This document shows positions 9,610 to 18,783 of a stretch of 49,059 bases of DNA, in pieces (the stretch's first letter is position 1; every line of letters begins with the position of its first letter). Source of the DNA: a virus. The position numbers and the translations under genes were made by a program. The notes under the pieces were generated by a model. The model saw only the letters and a program-made list of their open reading frames with translations, was not told the DNA's origin and made no database searches. The stretch is taken from positions 1 through 49,059 of IMG/VR virus record IMGVR_UViG_3300042923_001772; one strand, given 5' to 3'.

Positions 9610-12078
9610 TTATAGTATCAGTATCAATTCTTGTAATTGCGTCATTACGTCTGCCTTTGGTCTTCCAACACCAAAAGGTATCCATTCTACTGGTGGTATG
9701 TCAAATGTAGATGTATCATCAAATTCATTAATTTTAGTGATAACCGGTTTAAGTGCAGCGCGTAGCTCTTCTATGTGCTGTGGCCACCTTTCTATTGTGG
9801 TTTTTGAAGAAATGATTTCCTCACCCCATACAATCGGAGTTATACAGTGGAATTCACGAATGGTATTAATAGCAGTACGAAGAGCATTAATGTGCATAGC
9901 CTTAACAGATGTTACATTTGCGGTAGTCGTCTCAAAAGGTGATGGCTGAACATTGAATGTTTTAACTATCTCTGCACTTGATGTCATCAAGTCACTATCT
10001 AAGCATCGGATGGTCACTGAATGGCTTCCATAAGATAATGCTGAAGCTTGAAATACTGTTTTTGTGTTATCTCCGAGATAGCCACTTATAGAGAACATCT
10101 CAGGATGATCAACACTATTGTACCATGCACCCGAGTTAATCCTAACTTCAACAATCTGCGTCTGACCATCTGGCTCTATACCAGTTGTGATCATAAAACG
10201 AGGTGTTGTGTTGTATGTGGTTCTACCGGACATTGGACATCCAATTGTAGGTGCGGTGGGAGGACTATTTTTTCTGACTGTATTACTATTCACATATGCG
10301 GACACCGCATCTAGTGTATCTGTAACGCTGATACGATATCTTGTTGATGTTCCAGGAATATTTGATGCTTCCGCTACATAAATACCAGATGTTTCACTAG
10401 ATACAATCGTTGCCAATGTTTCGTATGATGACCATGGTGGATTACCCATATATGACGTACTACGTTGAATAACATAATGTTTGATTGGACTGGTTCCAGG
10501 TAGCGTTCCACTCCAAGTTATCGCTACTGTTGGAGTTTCATATAATGCCGGTGAAACCGTTAAGATCGAAGGCGGTGTTGGTAGTATATTTTTACGAACA
10601 CTGTTTACTGAGGTCTTCCAATTAGAATAATAACTACTACCTGCTGTTCCCAGTGTACGGATTCTGAACCTTCGGTAATACCCACGTGTTGATGGAGGGG
10701 ACGTGCCCGTTGATCCACTGTTTCCAGCGGTCATAACTGTTTTAAGTGGACTCCACACACCCCAAGTACTATCATCACTAGAATCGCTATACTCCAGCTC
10801 ATAACCTATAATTGCATTACCAGCTCCTGCAGTAGCCCCATTCCAAGAAAGAGTAAGACCACCTTCAGCTACAATGGTGCTTAAAGAAAAAACGGTCGGT
10901 TCACCACAAGCTGTAATATTACATAAAATACTATTGCTGATTTTCTCTGATGAGATGGCCCCGAGAACATCAATGGTCCTAATACGAAACTGCGTATAGG
11001 TTCCTGAAATATTAGTAACTAAGGGATTATAACTACCACTACTGGCATTAAGATTAAGTGTTATGAGTTCATCCCATTCACTCCATGTATTGTTATCAGT
11101 AGATGTTCGGCTTGAAATCTGATAGCCTTTAATTGCACTTGTTCCTCCATCTGCTCCAGACCAAGTCAGTGTAATGATCTCATTGCTGTGAATTTCCGGT
11201 GAAGCTATTGCTGTTGTAGGAGCAGATGGCAGTATATTCTTCCTAACAGTATTTGACGAGACCTTCCACCCCGAGTAATAGGAACTACCTGCAGTACCAC
11301 GTGTACGGATACGAAATCTTCTAAAGTTTCCTCTGGTAGATGGAGGAGAAACTGACAAACTTCCACTGGTAGCAGTAGAATTTATAATAGTAAGCGCTGT
11401 CCAACTCCCCCATGTAGAGTTATTCGTAGAATCACTGTACTGAATTTCATAGGCTGATATATCATTATTTGTTCCGGATTTAGCACCACTCCAGGATAGG
11501 GTTACATTACCCTCGGCAAGTGTACTACTAAGTGAGCATGACGTTGGTGCACTAGCTGCAGTCGTACGGCTTTCCCAGTTAACTGTTAGTACAATCTTTG
11601 TAAGGTCGTTTCTTCCCTTAAATGACATGTAATGAGTTGTGCTAGACCCTGCATCAATAAAAAGGCAATTACTAGCTCCACTTCCTATGGAATCAATTAA
11701 TGCAGTTGAAATATCTATAACTTTATCACCCTGCCCTGCGGAGATATCATAATTGTAGGCAGAACTTACTTTGGTTGGGCGGGGAGCATTTATATTCGTT
11801 GAAGAGCTCGTTGATGGGATACCTGTTTGGTTTCCCGCATAAAGCGTCATTGTACGCTCGCTGCCCCAAGCACCAGCTCCTGTTCGGGTAAGTGCAAGGG
11901 ACGCACTTGTTGGGTAATAATCCTCATATTGATTTCGTATAGATGTTAGATTAAATATCATAACACCGACACATTGACCTAAATCTTCAAATACTCCTTG
12001 CCTAATATCTTCCGTAGTACCTGGGATATATCTCCCATCACGCCATGTACATGCATTTGTGGCTTGGTAATTTGCCAT
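9610..12078 (-). CDS. Tail fibre-like protein with tandem fibronectin III-type repeats
   Basis: An 822-residue virion protein. The N-terminal 170 residues are a beta-rich domain with no clear match (DISTALIDSIG, MSFKGRNDLTKIVLTVNW). Four or five FN3-like units follow, recognisable by (L)SWSGA..G...I..YEIQYS.S and RFRIRT..T. Units 1 and 3 are near copies (both contain PPSTRG, RRFRIRT and TAGSSYYS), as are the linkers RKNILP, so the array arose by duplication of a two-unit block. A C-terminal helical domain (about 720-822) ends in MTQLQELILIL. FN3-type repeats are common on virion surfaces and are thought to bind carbohydrate. Host-range protein is the likeliest role. Confidence 0.75.
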   Translation of the reverse strand: MANYQATNACTWRDGRYIPGTTEDIRQGVFEDLGQCVGVMIFNLTSIRNQYEDYYPTSASLALTRTGAGAWGSERTMTLYAGNQTGIPSTSSSTNINAPRPTKVSSAYNYDISAGQGDKVIDISTALIDSIGSGASNCLFIDAGSSTTHYMSFKGRNDLTKIVLTVNWESRTTAASAPTSCSLSSTLAEGNVTLSWSGAKSGTNNDISAYEIQYSDSTNNSTWGSWTALTIINSTATSGSLSVSPPSTRGNFRRFRIRTRGTAGSSYYSGWKVSSNTVRKNILPSAPTTAIASPEIHSNEIITLTWSGADGGTSAIKGYQISSRTSTDNNTWSEWDELITLNLNASSGSYNPLVTNISGTYTQFRIRTIDVLGAISSEKISNSILCNITACGEPTVFSLSTIVAEGGLTLSWNGATAGAGNAIIGYELEYSDSSDDSTWGVWSPLKTVMTAGNSGSTGTSPPSTRGYYRRFRIRTLGTAGSSYYSNWKTSVNSVRKNILPTPPSILTVSPALYETPTVAITWSGTLPGTSPIKHYVIQRSTSYMGNPPWSSYETLATIVSSETSGIYVAEASNIPGTSTRYRISVTDTLDAVSAYVNSNTVRKNSPPTAPTIGCPMSGRTTYNTTPRFMITTGIEPDGQTQIVEVRINSGAWYNSVDHPEMFSISGYLGDNTKTVFQASALSYGSHSVTIRCLDSDLMTSSAEIVKTFNVQPSPFETTTANVTSVKAMHINALRTAINTIREFHCITPIVWGEEIISSKTTIERWPQHIEELRAALKPVITKINEFDDTSTFDIPPVEWIPFGVGRPKADVMTQLQELILIL

Positions 12079-12089
12079 TCTTACTCACC

Positions 12090-12593
12090 TCATTCATACA
12101 CTGCTGTAACTAGAGAATTCACTGTTCCGCATAGAGTAGAATTTAATCTCGTATCTGTGATATTTCCTATAGTTATAGACGTAGCTGCCTGCGGAACCAA
12201 TACCTCTGCTAGACACAATTCATAGACATCAGAGTTTCGTGTTAAAGCAGGCGCACTTGGTGATGCAGTTGCTGTCCCAGTCAGAACTGCTACAACGATA
12301 TTCCTTTCAAGAAAGCTCCATCGCATAACAATCCGATCAATCCTAGGGAATGAACCATTTGCTGTTTCTAGTGTCTTGCTAAGCACTGCAGTATTCTCAT
12401 AATGATAGCCGTTGATCCAACCACTTCCAGCTGCTATATTTACTGCCATTCCAGAATCAGGAGTAACCTGCAGATTTGTAGTATCCTTATAAAATATGCC
12501 ATTCGAAACTAGGCTGCCAAAATAGGTAGCAAAGTCAGTGGCATCGTAAATCCGATCACCATTGGAAGAGTTAAAAAATCCACTCTTTTCCAT
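12090..12593 (-). CDS. Phage tail/baseplate structural protein (167 aa)
   Basis: Residues 1-60 (KSGFFNSSNGDRIYDATDFATYFGSLVSNGIF) and the following GMAVNIAAGSGWINGYHYEN form a pattern seen in minor structural proteins of Firmicute siphophages, where an N-terminal attachment segment precedes a beta-rich region. It has a conserved-looking RIDRIVMRWS block near residue 90. It lies between the Gp37-like tail protein and the FN3 fibre, so it is probably a baseplate adaptor or short fibre. AAGGAGGG precedes the ATG. Precise function is not known. Confidence 0.6.
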   Translation of the reverse strand: MEKSGFFNSSNGDRIYDATDFATYFGSLVSNGIFYKDTTNLQVTPDSGMAVNIAAGSGWINGYHYENTAVLSKTLETANGSFPRIDRIVMRWSFLERNIVVAVLTGTATASPSAPALTRNSDVYELCLAEVLVPQAATSITIGNITDTRLNSTLCGTVNSLVTAVYE

Positions 12594-12627
12594 AGTAACG
12601 CCCTCCTTCTTTTATTAATTATTTATA

Positions 12628-14892
12628 TTAACTCGGATCAGCTAAAAAGCATACGCTAAACGGAAGCCACTCATTTCCTGTGATGTTTGATGCATATGTG
12701 TCTGTACCATATCGAGCTGCGGTGCATTGACCGTTTTCTCCTACAACAAAAAGCCACTTATTAGTACTTGAACCTTGACACAAGGTACGAAAATCATAGC
12801 TTGGCCTGAACCCTACTGGCAATGTGAACATACTCGTCGCTGAAGCTGAGTTTATGGTCGCACCCGCGGGCGGAGAACATGCACCAAATAAATGCACCAC
12901 CCGCCCAACTCTTCGGTATCTAGGCCGCTGTGCTGTTCCTCCTGTATAAGCTGCAAAGCCATTTTGAAATTCTGCGTCCTGTACAAATTGCCAACCAGTA
13001 TCTCCTCCATAAACAATGCCTGTGGTAGCGTCTCCATTCACACAAACAGGTCCACCTTCTAAGTTTAAATACATAGTCGATGAAGATCCGTTATTACGTG
13101 TCATAATCTCATTACCGTCAAATACCATATTTGCACCATTAGATAGGCCTATCTGTAATGGATTATCAGACGACGTAAGACTTATATCACGATTTGGCAA
13201 CTGTAACGAATAAAATTCACCTTTTTCACTATAAGTAGATGTTCTTACCGTCCCATTATCAACCGTCGATACTGTGAATGTTTCGCTATTATAATCGAAC
13301 ATACTTGATACCGTAGGTAAACTGGCCACAGGCAGCAGTTCTCCATTTCTGGGATCGGCAATCAAATTGCCTGTTTCGGTAAGTGCATATAATCCATTTA
13401 CATATGCAGTACCATAGTCTGATAACCAAACGTATATATCCCATATTGATTTTGTAGAACTTGTGGACTTAACTACTTTGATATCAGTCGGTAAAAATGG
13501 ACTCTTATCTCTTGTATAAGCTTGCACAAAGGATTGAATGGATATAGTTTCAAAAGATGAGGTAGAATAAACATATCCTTCAATGGTACCCATCTTAGGG
13601 GTTGTTCCAGTACCAATGTAATCAAACTTAAAGGCAATACGGTTAAATGATCCATTAATGACAACCCTTGCAACATGAAAATATTTTGCCAGTGTTGGGT
13701 CATTGCCTCCTGCAGTTGATGTATTTGCTGCAAGTTTTGCAGAACTTATCATTACACCACCTGAGAATTTTTGAAGATCATCCCACTCATTTGATGACTC
13801 GAGCATTTCCGTAAGACCTGTCGGGGCTCCAAGAGAGGTCCTTACTTGACTGAAATCTGATTTTATTTTTTGAGCAATTGTTAATTCTGCCTTCCCAAAG
13901 GTAACATTTATACTCTGTCCTTCTGCATCATAGCTTTCTTCCACTTCTTCAATACGGGCTGTCATGGTAACTCCCCACTTTTTTGATATGACCTGTACAA
14001 TCTGACCGAGGTCATAATCCGTCTTATAGGTTAAGTTACTGTGGTTATTGACAATTACATCAAAGGAATGAGACATGGAAAGCTCAGTGAGTCTTGTCAG
14101 CCCACGAAAGGTTAATGCTTCATCATAGTCTGTTGGAAAATCGGTAACACGAAGATCTTTTGCATCTACAAATACTTCTCTGCGTTCTTCACCAGTGCCG
14201 TTTGAGATATACTCAAAAATACGTCCTTCCTCACCCTCTCCTTCTCCTCCAATCTTAGCTGTGTTGGCATATGTTGCTGTGTTTTTTGTAAATGTTTGAT
14301 CCAGTAAGTTATCATATTCCTTTGAAAACACAGCCTGAGATGACGTTCCGATATACAATGTAACTGTTAAATGACCAGACTCCGGCGCAAAAACAGTTTT
14401 AATACCAACGGATGCTGCTGTGCAAAGTTCCTGTATTTCATCTAAAAGATTGCTATACGACACCTGCTGCTTCACTGGTATATTCAGATTTGGCGATGAA
14501 AAACTAATATTCGTAATTTGCCTATCTGAATCAGATGGTGATATGACATTGTTGTTTACTAATTGCCCTATACAAGATGATAAGTCACCGTTAAGTTTTT
14601 CTGTATTCCAGATAATTCTCCGCCCTAATAGCACTGTTGCAAACCTTCCACTGACAGTTATGATTTCACTATCTGTTTGAGATAGCTGTTGAAACTCAAT
14701 TAATCCAATTTCATCATCATCGTTCTTCCAGATATAATTGCCCACCTGAAGTAGTGTTGCATTTTCATTGGATGCATTGGCCTTTAACTCAAATGATCCG
14801 CACTGGGAGTAACGCCTAGTCCATCGTAGGTATTCAAAGGACTCTACGATTCCGATTAAGGCTCGATTTTGATTAAATACATATAGCTCCAT
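12628..14892 (-). CDS. Tail-associated protein, siphovirus Gp37-like
   Basis: A 754-residue protein. The first 350 residues match the siphovirus ReqiPepy6 Gp37-like family of tail tip proteins (MELYVFNQNRALIGIVESFEYLRWTRRY at the N-terminus, later VNNHSNLTYKTDYDLGQIVQV and VTARIEEVEESYD-type strands). The C-terminal 350 residues are a separate beta-rich region (VCNGDATTGIVYGGDTGW, RPRYRRVGRVVHLFG) resembling carbohydrate-binding or fibre-tip modules. It directly follows the distal tail protein (3-base gap), the usual place of the tail-tip/Tal protein. No peptidase motif was seen. Confidence 0.78.
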   Translation of the reverse strand: MELYVFNQNRALIGIVESFEYLRWTRRYSQCGSFELKANASNENATLLQVGNYIWKNDDDEIGLIEFQQLSQTDSEIITVSGRFATVLLGRRIIWNTEKLNGDLSSCIGQLVNNNVISPSDSDRQITNISFSSPNLNIPVKQQVSYSNLLDEIQELCTAASVGIKTVFAPESGHLTVTLYIGTSSQAVFSKEYDNLLDQTFTKNTATYANTAKIGGEGEGEEGRIFEYISNGTGEERREVFVDAKDLRVTDFPTDYDEALTFRGLTRLTELSMSHSFDVIVNNHSNLTYKTDYDLGQIVQVISKKWGVTMTARIEEVEESYDAEGQSINVTFGKAELTIAQKIKSDFSQVRTSLGAPTGLTEMLESSNEWDDLQKFSGGVMISSAKLAANTSTAGGNDPTLAKYFHVARVVINGSFNRIAFKFDYIGTGTTPKMGTIEGYVYSTSSFETISIQSFVQAYTRDKSPFLPTDIKVVKSTSSTKSIWDIYVWLSDYGTAYVNGLYALTETGNLIADPRNGELLPVASLPTVSSMFDYNSETFTVSTVDNGTVRTSTYSEKGEFYSLQLPNRDISLTSSDNPLQIGLSNGANMVFDGNEIMTRNNGSSSTMYLNLEGGPVCVNGDATTGIVYGGDTGWQFVQDAEFQNGFAAYTGGTAQRPRYRRVGRVVHLFGACSPPAGATINSASATSMFTLPVGFRPSYDFRTLCQGSSTNKWLFVVGENGQCTAARYGTDTYASNITGNEWLPFSVCFLADPS

Positions 14893-14895
14893 ATA

Positions 14896-15747
14896 CTACA
14901 CCCCCAAAAACTGCGGACGGTAATGTAAACTCACGTCCAATAATTCCAGATTACTTGTTGCATCATAACGGAGATTATTCATGCCGGGTTCTAGCTGAAA
15001 GAAATTAGAAGCAGTATCTAATAGATAAAATGCATTGCTTTCTGTATTACTGATGATGCTTATTACCCTTTTTTCAGCAAAGTGCGTGTATATGTGAAAT
15101 TCATCTCCATTGTTCATTGTTGTAAGAATTCTCACATACTCACCAGTATCTAAAAGCAAAAGCTCCGGATTAGTAACAGGGCCTGATGCCCTGAATATAA
15201 TTTCACAACCACAAGGCACATCTCCGAAATTATCCACAGCAATAATTTGACTTGGCTGTCTTAACCCAAACTCGATGCCCTCCTCCGGTATCTCTAATTC
15301 AAATTCTAGTAAAGGGTCCCAAGAAGCAAGGTCATGCCATACATCATCCAAAGTCTCAAAGAACGGATTCGGACAAAGTAGACTTAAAAAGAAATTTGGT
15401 ATCCTTTCTCTCGAGGAAACTGACAAAACAGCCTCTTCAACAACACAGGAAATTTGCCTCTCCCGGTATTTTATTACTCCAGACTTCTTAGGGCTGAATA
15501 ATCTTAGGAAGCTTTTACGCAGATCATATGCTTCATCTGGTGTATTTCCTATAATCGTGCCCTCTATCGTAATGTTTCGCATATCCATTGTTGATGACAC
15601 ATAAAAAGCACCGTCCTGTTCCGGTGCCTTGAAAGTGTTAACGGTCTGGCGTATGTTGCCTGTACCGTCTATCTTAGTTATAAAAAATGGGCGGCCTTGA
15701 TTAAGTGTGATACTTTCACCGCTTGAGTTGATATAGGTAAGTTCCAT
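14896..15747 (-). CDS. Distal tail protein (Dit), phage tail family
   Basis: A protein of about 283 residues with the siphovirus tail-family pattern: ITLNQGRPFFITKIDGTG near the N-terminus, TMDMRNITIEGTIIG, then YDLRKSFLRLFSPKKSGVIKYR, and a C-terminal domain with LNP-like CPNPFFE. Dit forms the hexameric hub linking tail tube and baseplate. Start choice: the frame opens with a GTG at 15753 that overlaps the GAGGAGG binding site; the ATG at 15747 has a six-base spacer and is preferred. It lies between the tape measure and Gp37-like genes, as expected. Confidence 0.85.
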   Translation of the reverse strand: MELTYINSSGESITLNQGRPFFITKIDGTGNIRQTVNTFKAPEQDGAFYVSSTMDMRNITIEGTIIGNTPDEAYDLRKSFLRLFSPKKSGVIKYRERQISCVVEEAVLSVSSRERIPNFFLSLLCPNPFFETLDDVWHDLASWDPLLEFELEIPEEGIEFGLRQPSQIIAVDNFGDVPCGCEIIFRASGPVTNPELLLLDTGEYVRILTTMNNGDEFHIYTHFAEKRVISIISNTESNAFYLLDTASNFFQLEPGMNNLRYDATSNLELLDVSLHYRPQFLGV

Positions 15748-15759
15748 AGCCACCCTCCT

Positions 15760-18183
15760 CTATAATTCAAGTGATAATTTACGTGATAGGTTTTTAAATT
15801 CCCTGGACAGTTCCTTTTCAGATAGAGCCTTTGGTGTAACAACCGATATGTTTTGTGTGATGCCTGCACCAACGGTATTTACACCACCCTGCCCTATACT
15901 TCTATAATTCATATCAAAGCTTGTTGGTATCACATTTTGCATATCTCTTGATACTGTTTCCATTGCATCTTCAAATCCCACACCAATGCCTTCGCCCATA
16001 TTGTGTCCAAGACCCGCGAATAATTTTGATGGAGATGCAATACCAAAAAAATCTTTTATTTTTGAAACTACATTTCCGAAAAATCCTGAGATCTTATCCC
16101 ATAACCACGCTCCTGCATCCGTAATGCCCTGCCAAAGACCTTTAATCAAATCATCACCAATATCGGACATATCGCTTATATAATCGGAGAATGCATTAAT
16201 GAGTCCTTCAATAATCTGTGGTACTGCTTTTATTACTTCCACAATTATCTGAGGAAGATTTTCAATAAGAGCAACAAACAACTGAACTCCTGCAAGAATG
16301 ATCTGGTCGATATTATCTACAATAGCACCTACCAATGAGGTTACAATCTTCGGAATCGCGGCTACTACTGTCGTAATAATCTGTGGTAATGCTTGAATTA
16401 ACGATATTAAAAGGCGAATGCCCGCATCGATAATCATTGGAATGGAATCAATAACTGCATTAATAATGTTATCGATGATTTCTGGAATTGCTTCCAATAT
16501 TGCATCGATGATCGTAGGTAGAGCTGTTACTAATGAAGTCAACAATTGAATACCGGCATCAATAATCTGTGGAATAGCTTCAATTAGAAAATCCACTACC
16601 GCTGAGATTATAGCTGGCAAAGCTAAAATAAGCTGAGGGATGGCCTCCACTAAGCCTTGTGCTAACCCTAATATTAATTGCAAAGCCGCGTCTAGGATCA
16701 GAGGTAAGTTTTCAATTAGCCCTTGAACAATCTGTATGATAGCAGAAACTGCTGCAGGTATAAGCTGTGGTAAAGCACTGCTAATACCCTCCACAAGTGC
16801 AGTTACCAAAGTTATAGCTGCATTTATGAGTAGCGGTAGATTTTCGATTAACGCTCCAACAATCATCATAATAGCAGTAACCGCCGCCGGTATAAGTTCG
16901 GGTAGTAGACTTAAAATTGTTTCAAGTACCTGGGTAAATATACTTATCACGGTTTCAAGAAGCGAGGGAAGCAAATCTGCAACCGCTTCTAATATTGCTC
17001 CTGTAGCTGCTGGTAAAGCTGTTACGATATTCTCTAAAACCGGTACAATGTTAGCAACAACTGCTTGGAACGCATCCACTAGATTTTCCGTGAGGTTTGT
17101 CATATCCGCATCGGCATTGCCGAGTCCAGCAGTAAAAGAACCAAGTGCAGCTTGTAACAAACCAATAGAACCGGAAATTGTCTGAGTTGACTCTTTCGCA
17201 AAGTTTCCAGCATACTGCTCTGTGTTCTCAAAGAACATCTGCATTGCAACTTCGGCTTTCTCTGCTTGCGTTGCTGTTTTCCATGTGAAATCCAACCCCT
17301 TTGAGAGAGCATAGGCTTCAATGTTTGTAGCGTTCATAGCAACACCTAAATTATCCATCATGGTAAAGTTGCCTTTTGCTGCACCAGTGACGGCTTCCAT
17401 CGCAGAGGACATATCGATACCCATAACGGATGCCATATCCGCAGCACGTTGCATTGCTTTTTCAGTCAACTCAAGACTTTTCTGTTGTTCGATACCAGAA
17501 CCTTGGAATAATGCACCCATTTTGTTGGCAGTTGCAAGGTAATCGCTTTGGGAAACGCCAAGGTTTTTATAGGCTTCCTCGCCTGTTTTCTGAATCGATG
17601 TAGCGTATTTGCCGAAAACTGCCTCTGAGCCACCAAGGTTCTGTTCCAACTCTCCGAATTGTGTAACTACCTCTTTCCCTAATTTTATAGCAGCAGCTCC
17701 TGCAGCAACTGCAACCGTGCCCATTGCTACACCAATACCACTCAGTATGCCACCGAGCTTATCAAACTTGCCACCAGCATCTTCTGCACTTTTGCCTGAG
17801 TCTTCAAGTTCATCTCCAAGATTATCCGCTTCGACTGTAGACTGCTCTAGTTCACGCTCCATGCCATTTAGTTCTGCTTGAGCCTTATTTAATTGTATCT
17901 GCCAGTTTTGGGTACGACGATCATTTTCACCGAAAGAGGAGGCAGCATTATCAAGCGCAGCCTTAAGGGTAGAAATCTTATCTTTTTGTGCGTCGATTTC
18001 TTTATTCAGAACCGCATTCCGGGCAGTGACCGACTGTATGGATTTATCGTTTTTATCAAACTGACTGGTTACTAAAGACATTTCACTTCCTAGAACCTTA
18101 AAGGATTGATTGATTTCAGAAAGTGCCTTCTTAAATTCACGCTCTCCCTCAACGCCTATCTTTAATCCAAAATTGTCTGCCAT
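15760..18183 (-). CDS. Tail tape measure protein
   Basis: An 807-residue protein that sets tail length and leaves the tail during DNA injection. Residues 1-130 are a coiled coil rich in K/E/Q. Residues 140-370 form the phage-related TMP core (GILSGIGVAMGTVAVAAGAAAIKLG, TGAAKGNFTMMDNLGVAMNATNIEAYALSKGL in pieces). Residues about 370-670 are strongly hydrophobic repeats of the type LPQIIDAGIQLLTSL. The C-terminus (FFGIASPSKLFAGLGHNMGEGIGVGFED) carries the SPSK block usual in Firmicute tape measures. By the rule of about 1.5 angstrom per residue this implies a tail of roughly 120 nm. It immediately follows the frameshifted chaperone gene. Confidence 0.92.
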   Translation of the reverse strand: MADNFGLKIGVEGEREFKKALSEINQSFKVLGSEMSLVTSQFDKNDKSIQSVTARNAVLNKEIDAQKDKISTLKAALDNAASSFGENDRRTQNWQIQLNKAQAELNGMERELEQSTVEADNLGDELEDSGKSAEDAGGKFDKLGGILSGIGVAMGTVAVAAGAAAIKLGKEVVTQFGELEQNLGGSEAVFGKYATSIQKTGEEAYKNLGVSQSDYLATANKMGALFQGSGIEQQKSLELTEKAMQRAADMASVMGIDMSSAMEAVTGAAKGNFTMMDNLGVAMNATNIEAYALSKGLDFTWKTATQAEKAEVAMQMFFENTEQYAGNFAKESTQTISGSIGLLQAALGSFTAGLGNADADMTNLTENLVDAFQAVVANIVPVLENIVTALPAATGAILEAVADLLPSLLETVISIFTQVLETILSLLPELIPAAVTAIMMIVGALIENLPLLINAAITLVTALVEGISSALPQLIPAAVSAIIQIVQGLIENLPLILDAALQLILGLAQGLVEAIPQLILALPAIISAVVDFLIEAIPQIIDAGIQLLTSLVTALPTIIDAILEAIPEIIDNIINAVIDSIPMIIDAGIRLLISLIQALPQIITTVVAAIPKIVTSLVGAIVDNIDQIILAGVQLFVALIENLPQIIVEVIKAVPQIIEGLINAFSDYISDMSDIGDDLIKGLWQGITDAGAWLWDKISGFFGNVVSKIKDFFGIASPSKLFAGLGHNMGEGIGVGFEDAMETVSRDMQNVIPTSFDMNYRSIGQGGVNTVGAGITQNISVVTPKALSEKELSREFKNLSRKLSLEL
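16170..17075 (-). repeat. Repetitive hydrophobic coding repeats in tape measure gene
   Basis: This part of the tape measure gene encodes a long run of units of about 20-40 residues on the pattern (A/N)LPQII.A.I.L(L/I)..L, with nucleotide similarity between units. Copy number in such genes tracks tail length and can change by recombination. It is coding sequence, not a CRISPR array. Confidence 0.7.
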
Positions 18184-18197
18184 ACCATCACCTCCCC

Positions 18198-18772
18198 TTA
18201 TATACCTGGTGGAATAATATCATCAATCGATCGAGTTCTTCTTGGTTTCTCGATTCCGTGCCATTGCTTATGACAGGTCCATAAATCAAAAAACAGTCCA
18301 ATTGGCATGAGCCAGAATTCCTCTGCATTCATGCCCATCTGAACTGTTCCATAGTAAAAAAGCCGGGTAAAGACTTCAGTGTCTGTTACCCGACTTCCAC
18401 GTTTTTTGGTGTTTCTTCTTCACTTTCCACATTTCGTTTGGTACCTTTAAACATAGCTTCTGTAATTGCGTTTTTATATGCTGCTAGATCAAACGGTGTG
18501 GTTAGGATTTCTACCTCATCCTCGGTTAGCAACTCTTCTGGTGAATTTTTGTTTCTAAGATTCCGTATTAATATAGACTGGTTAGCAAGTATTGTAATTA
18601 ACCATATAATCTCATCTAATGCCATCTCGAAATTCTCTGACTTCATCAGCTTTTCACCGAGATTTTCTAGACCACCGTAACGACCAGCAATCGCCTTTGT
18701 TGCACGTGTAGTCAAGATCAATTCATACTCTTTGCCCCCAATGTTGATAACCGCACTTCTCTCACTATCCAT
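18198..18772 (-). CDS. Tail assembly chaperone, long form by -1 frameshift
   Basis: A 191-residue fusion predicted from a programmed -1 frameshift. The first 124 residues are shared with the short form (18386-18772). At AAC (18403-18401) the ribosome slips back one base and reads 67 more codons in an otherwise gene-less stretch, ending at TAA 18200-18198. The new part includes FTRLFYYGTVQMGMNAEEFW, LMPIGLFFDLWTC and PRRTRSIDDIIPPGI. This is the gpG/gpGT arrangement of siphophages: both forms bind tape measure and tube protein during tail assembly, directly upstream of the tape measure gene. The extension lacks its own start codon and ribosome binding site, and it fills the 200-base gap exactly. 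Confidence 0.82.
18362..18407 (-). promoter_or_regulatory. Programmed -1 frameshift signal
   Basis: Slippery heptamer A-AAA-AAC at 18407-18401, in the correct phase (CCA AAA AAC). After a 6-base spacer a 9-bp stem follows: GTCGGGTAA (18394-18386) with TTACCCGGC (18370-18362), one G-U pair, plus an inner AGAC/GTCT helix. The zero-frame stop codon lies within the stem. Spacer and stem are within the usual range for stimulatory hairpins. Confidence 0.85.
18386..18772 (-). CDS. Tail assembly chaperone, short form
   Basis: A 128-residue zero-frame product (gpG-like). It starts with VINIGGKEYELILTTRATKAIAGRYGGLENLGEKL, the pattern of the DUF6096-like tail chaperones of Firmicute phages, and ends with an acidic tail (VESEEETPKNVEVG). 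It lies between the major tail protein and tape measure genes, the standard chaperone position. AGGAGG precedes the ATG. The slippery site lies five codons before its stop codon, so a fraction of ribosomes should make the longer form. Confidence 0.88.
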   Translation of the reverse strand: MDSERSAVINIGGKEYELILTTRATKAIAGRYGGLENLGEKLMKSENFEMALDEIIWLITILANQSILIRNLRNKNSPEELLTEDEVEILTTPFDLAAYKNAITEAMFKGTKRNVESEEETPKNVEVG

Positions 18773-18783
18773 GATTTCTCCTC

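Noticed and set aside
16170-17075. Regular repeats that could suggest a CRISPR array
   Set aside because: Repeats are degenerate, in frame and encode the hydrophobic part of the tape measure protein; there are no unique spacers.
16736-17185. A 149-codon plus-strand frame antisense to the tape measure gene
   Set aside because: It is a shadow of the repetitive hydrophobic coding region, with low-complexity A/S/I content and no binding site.
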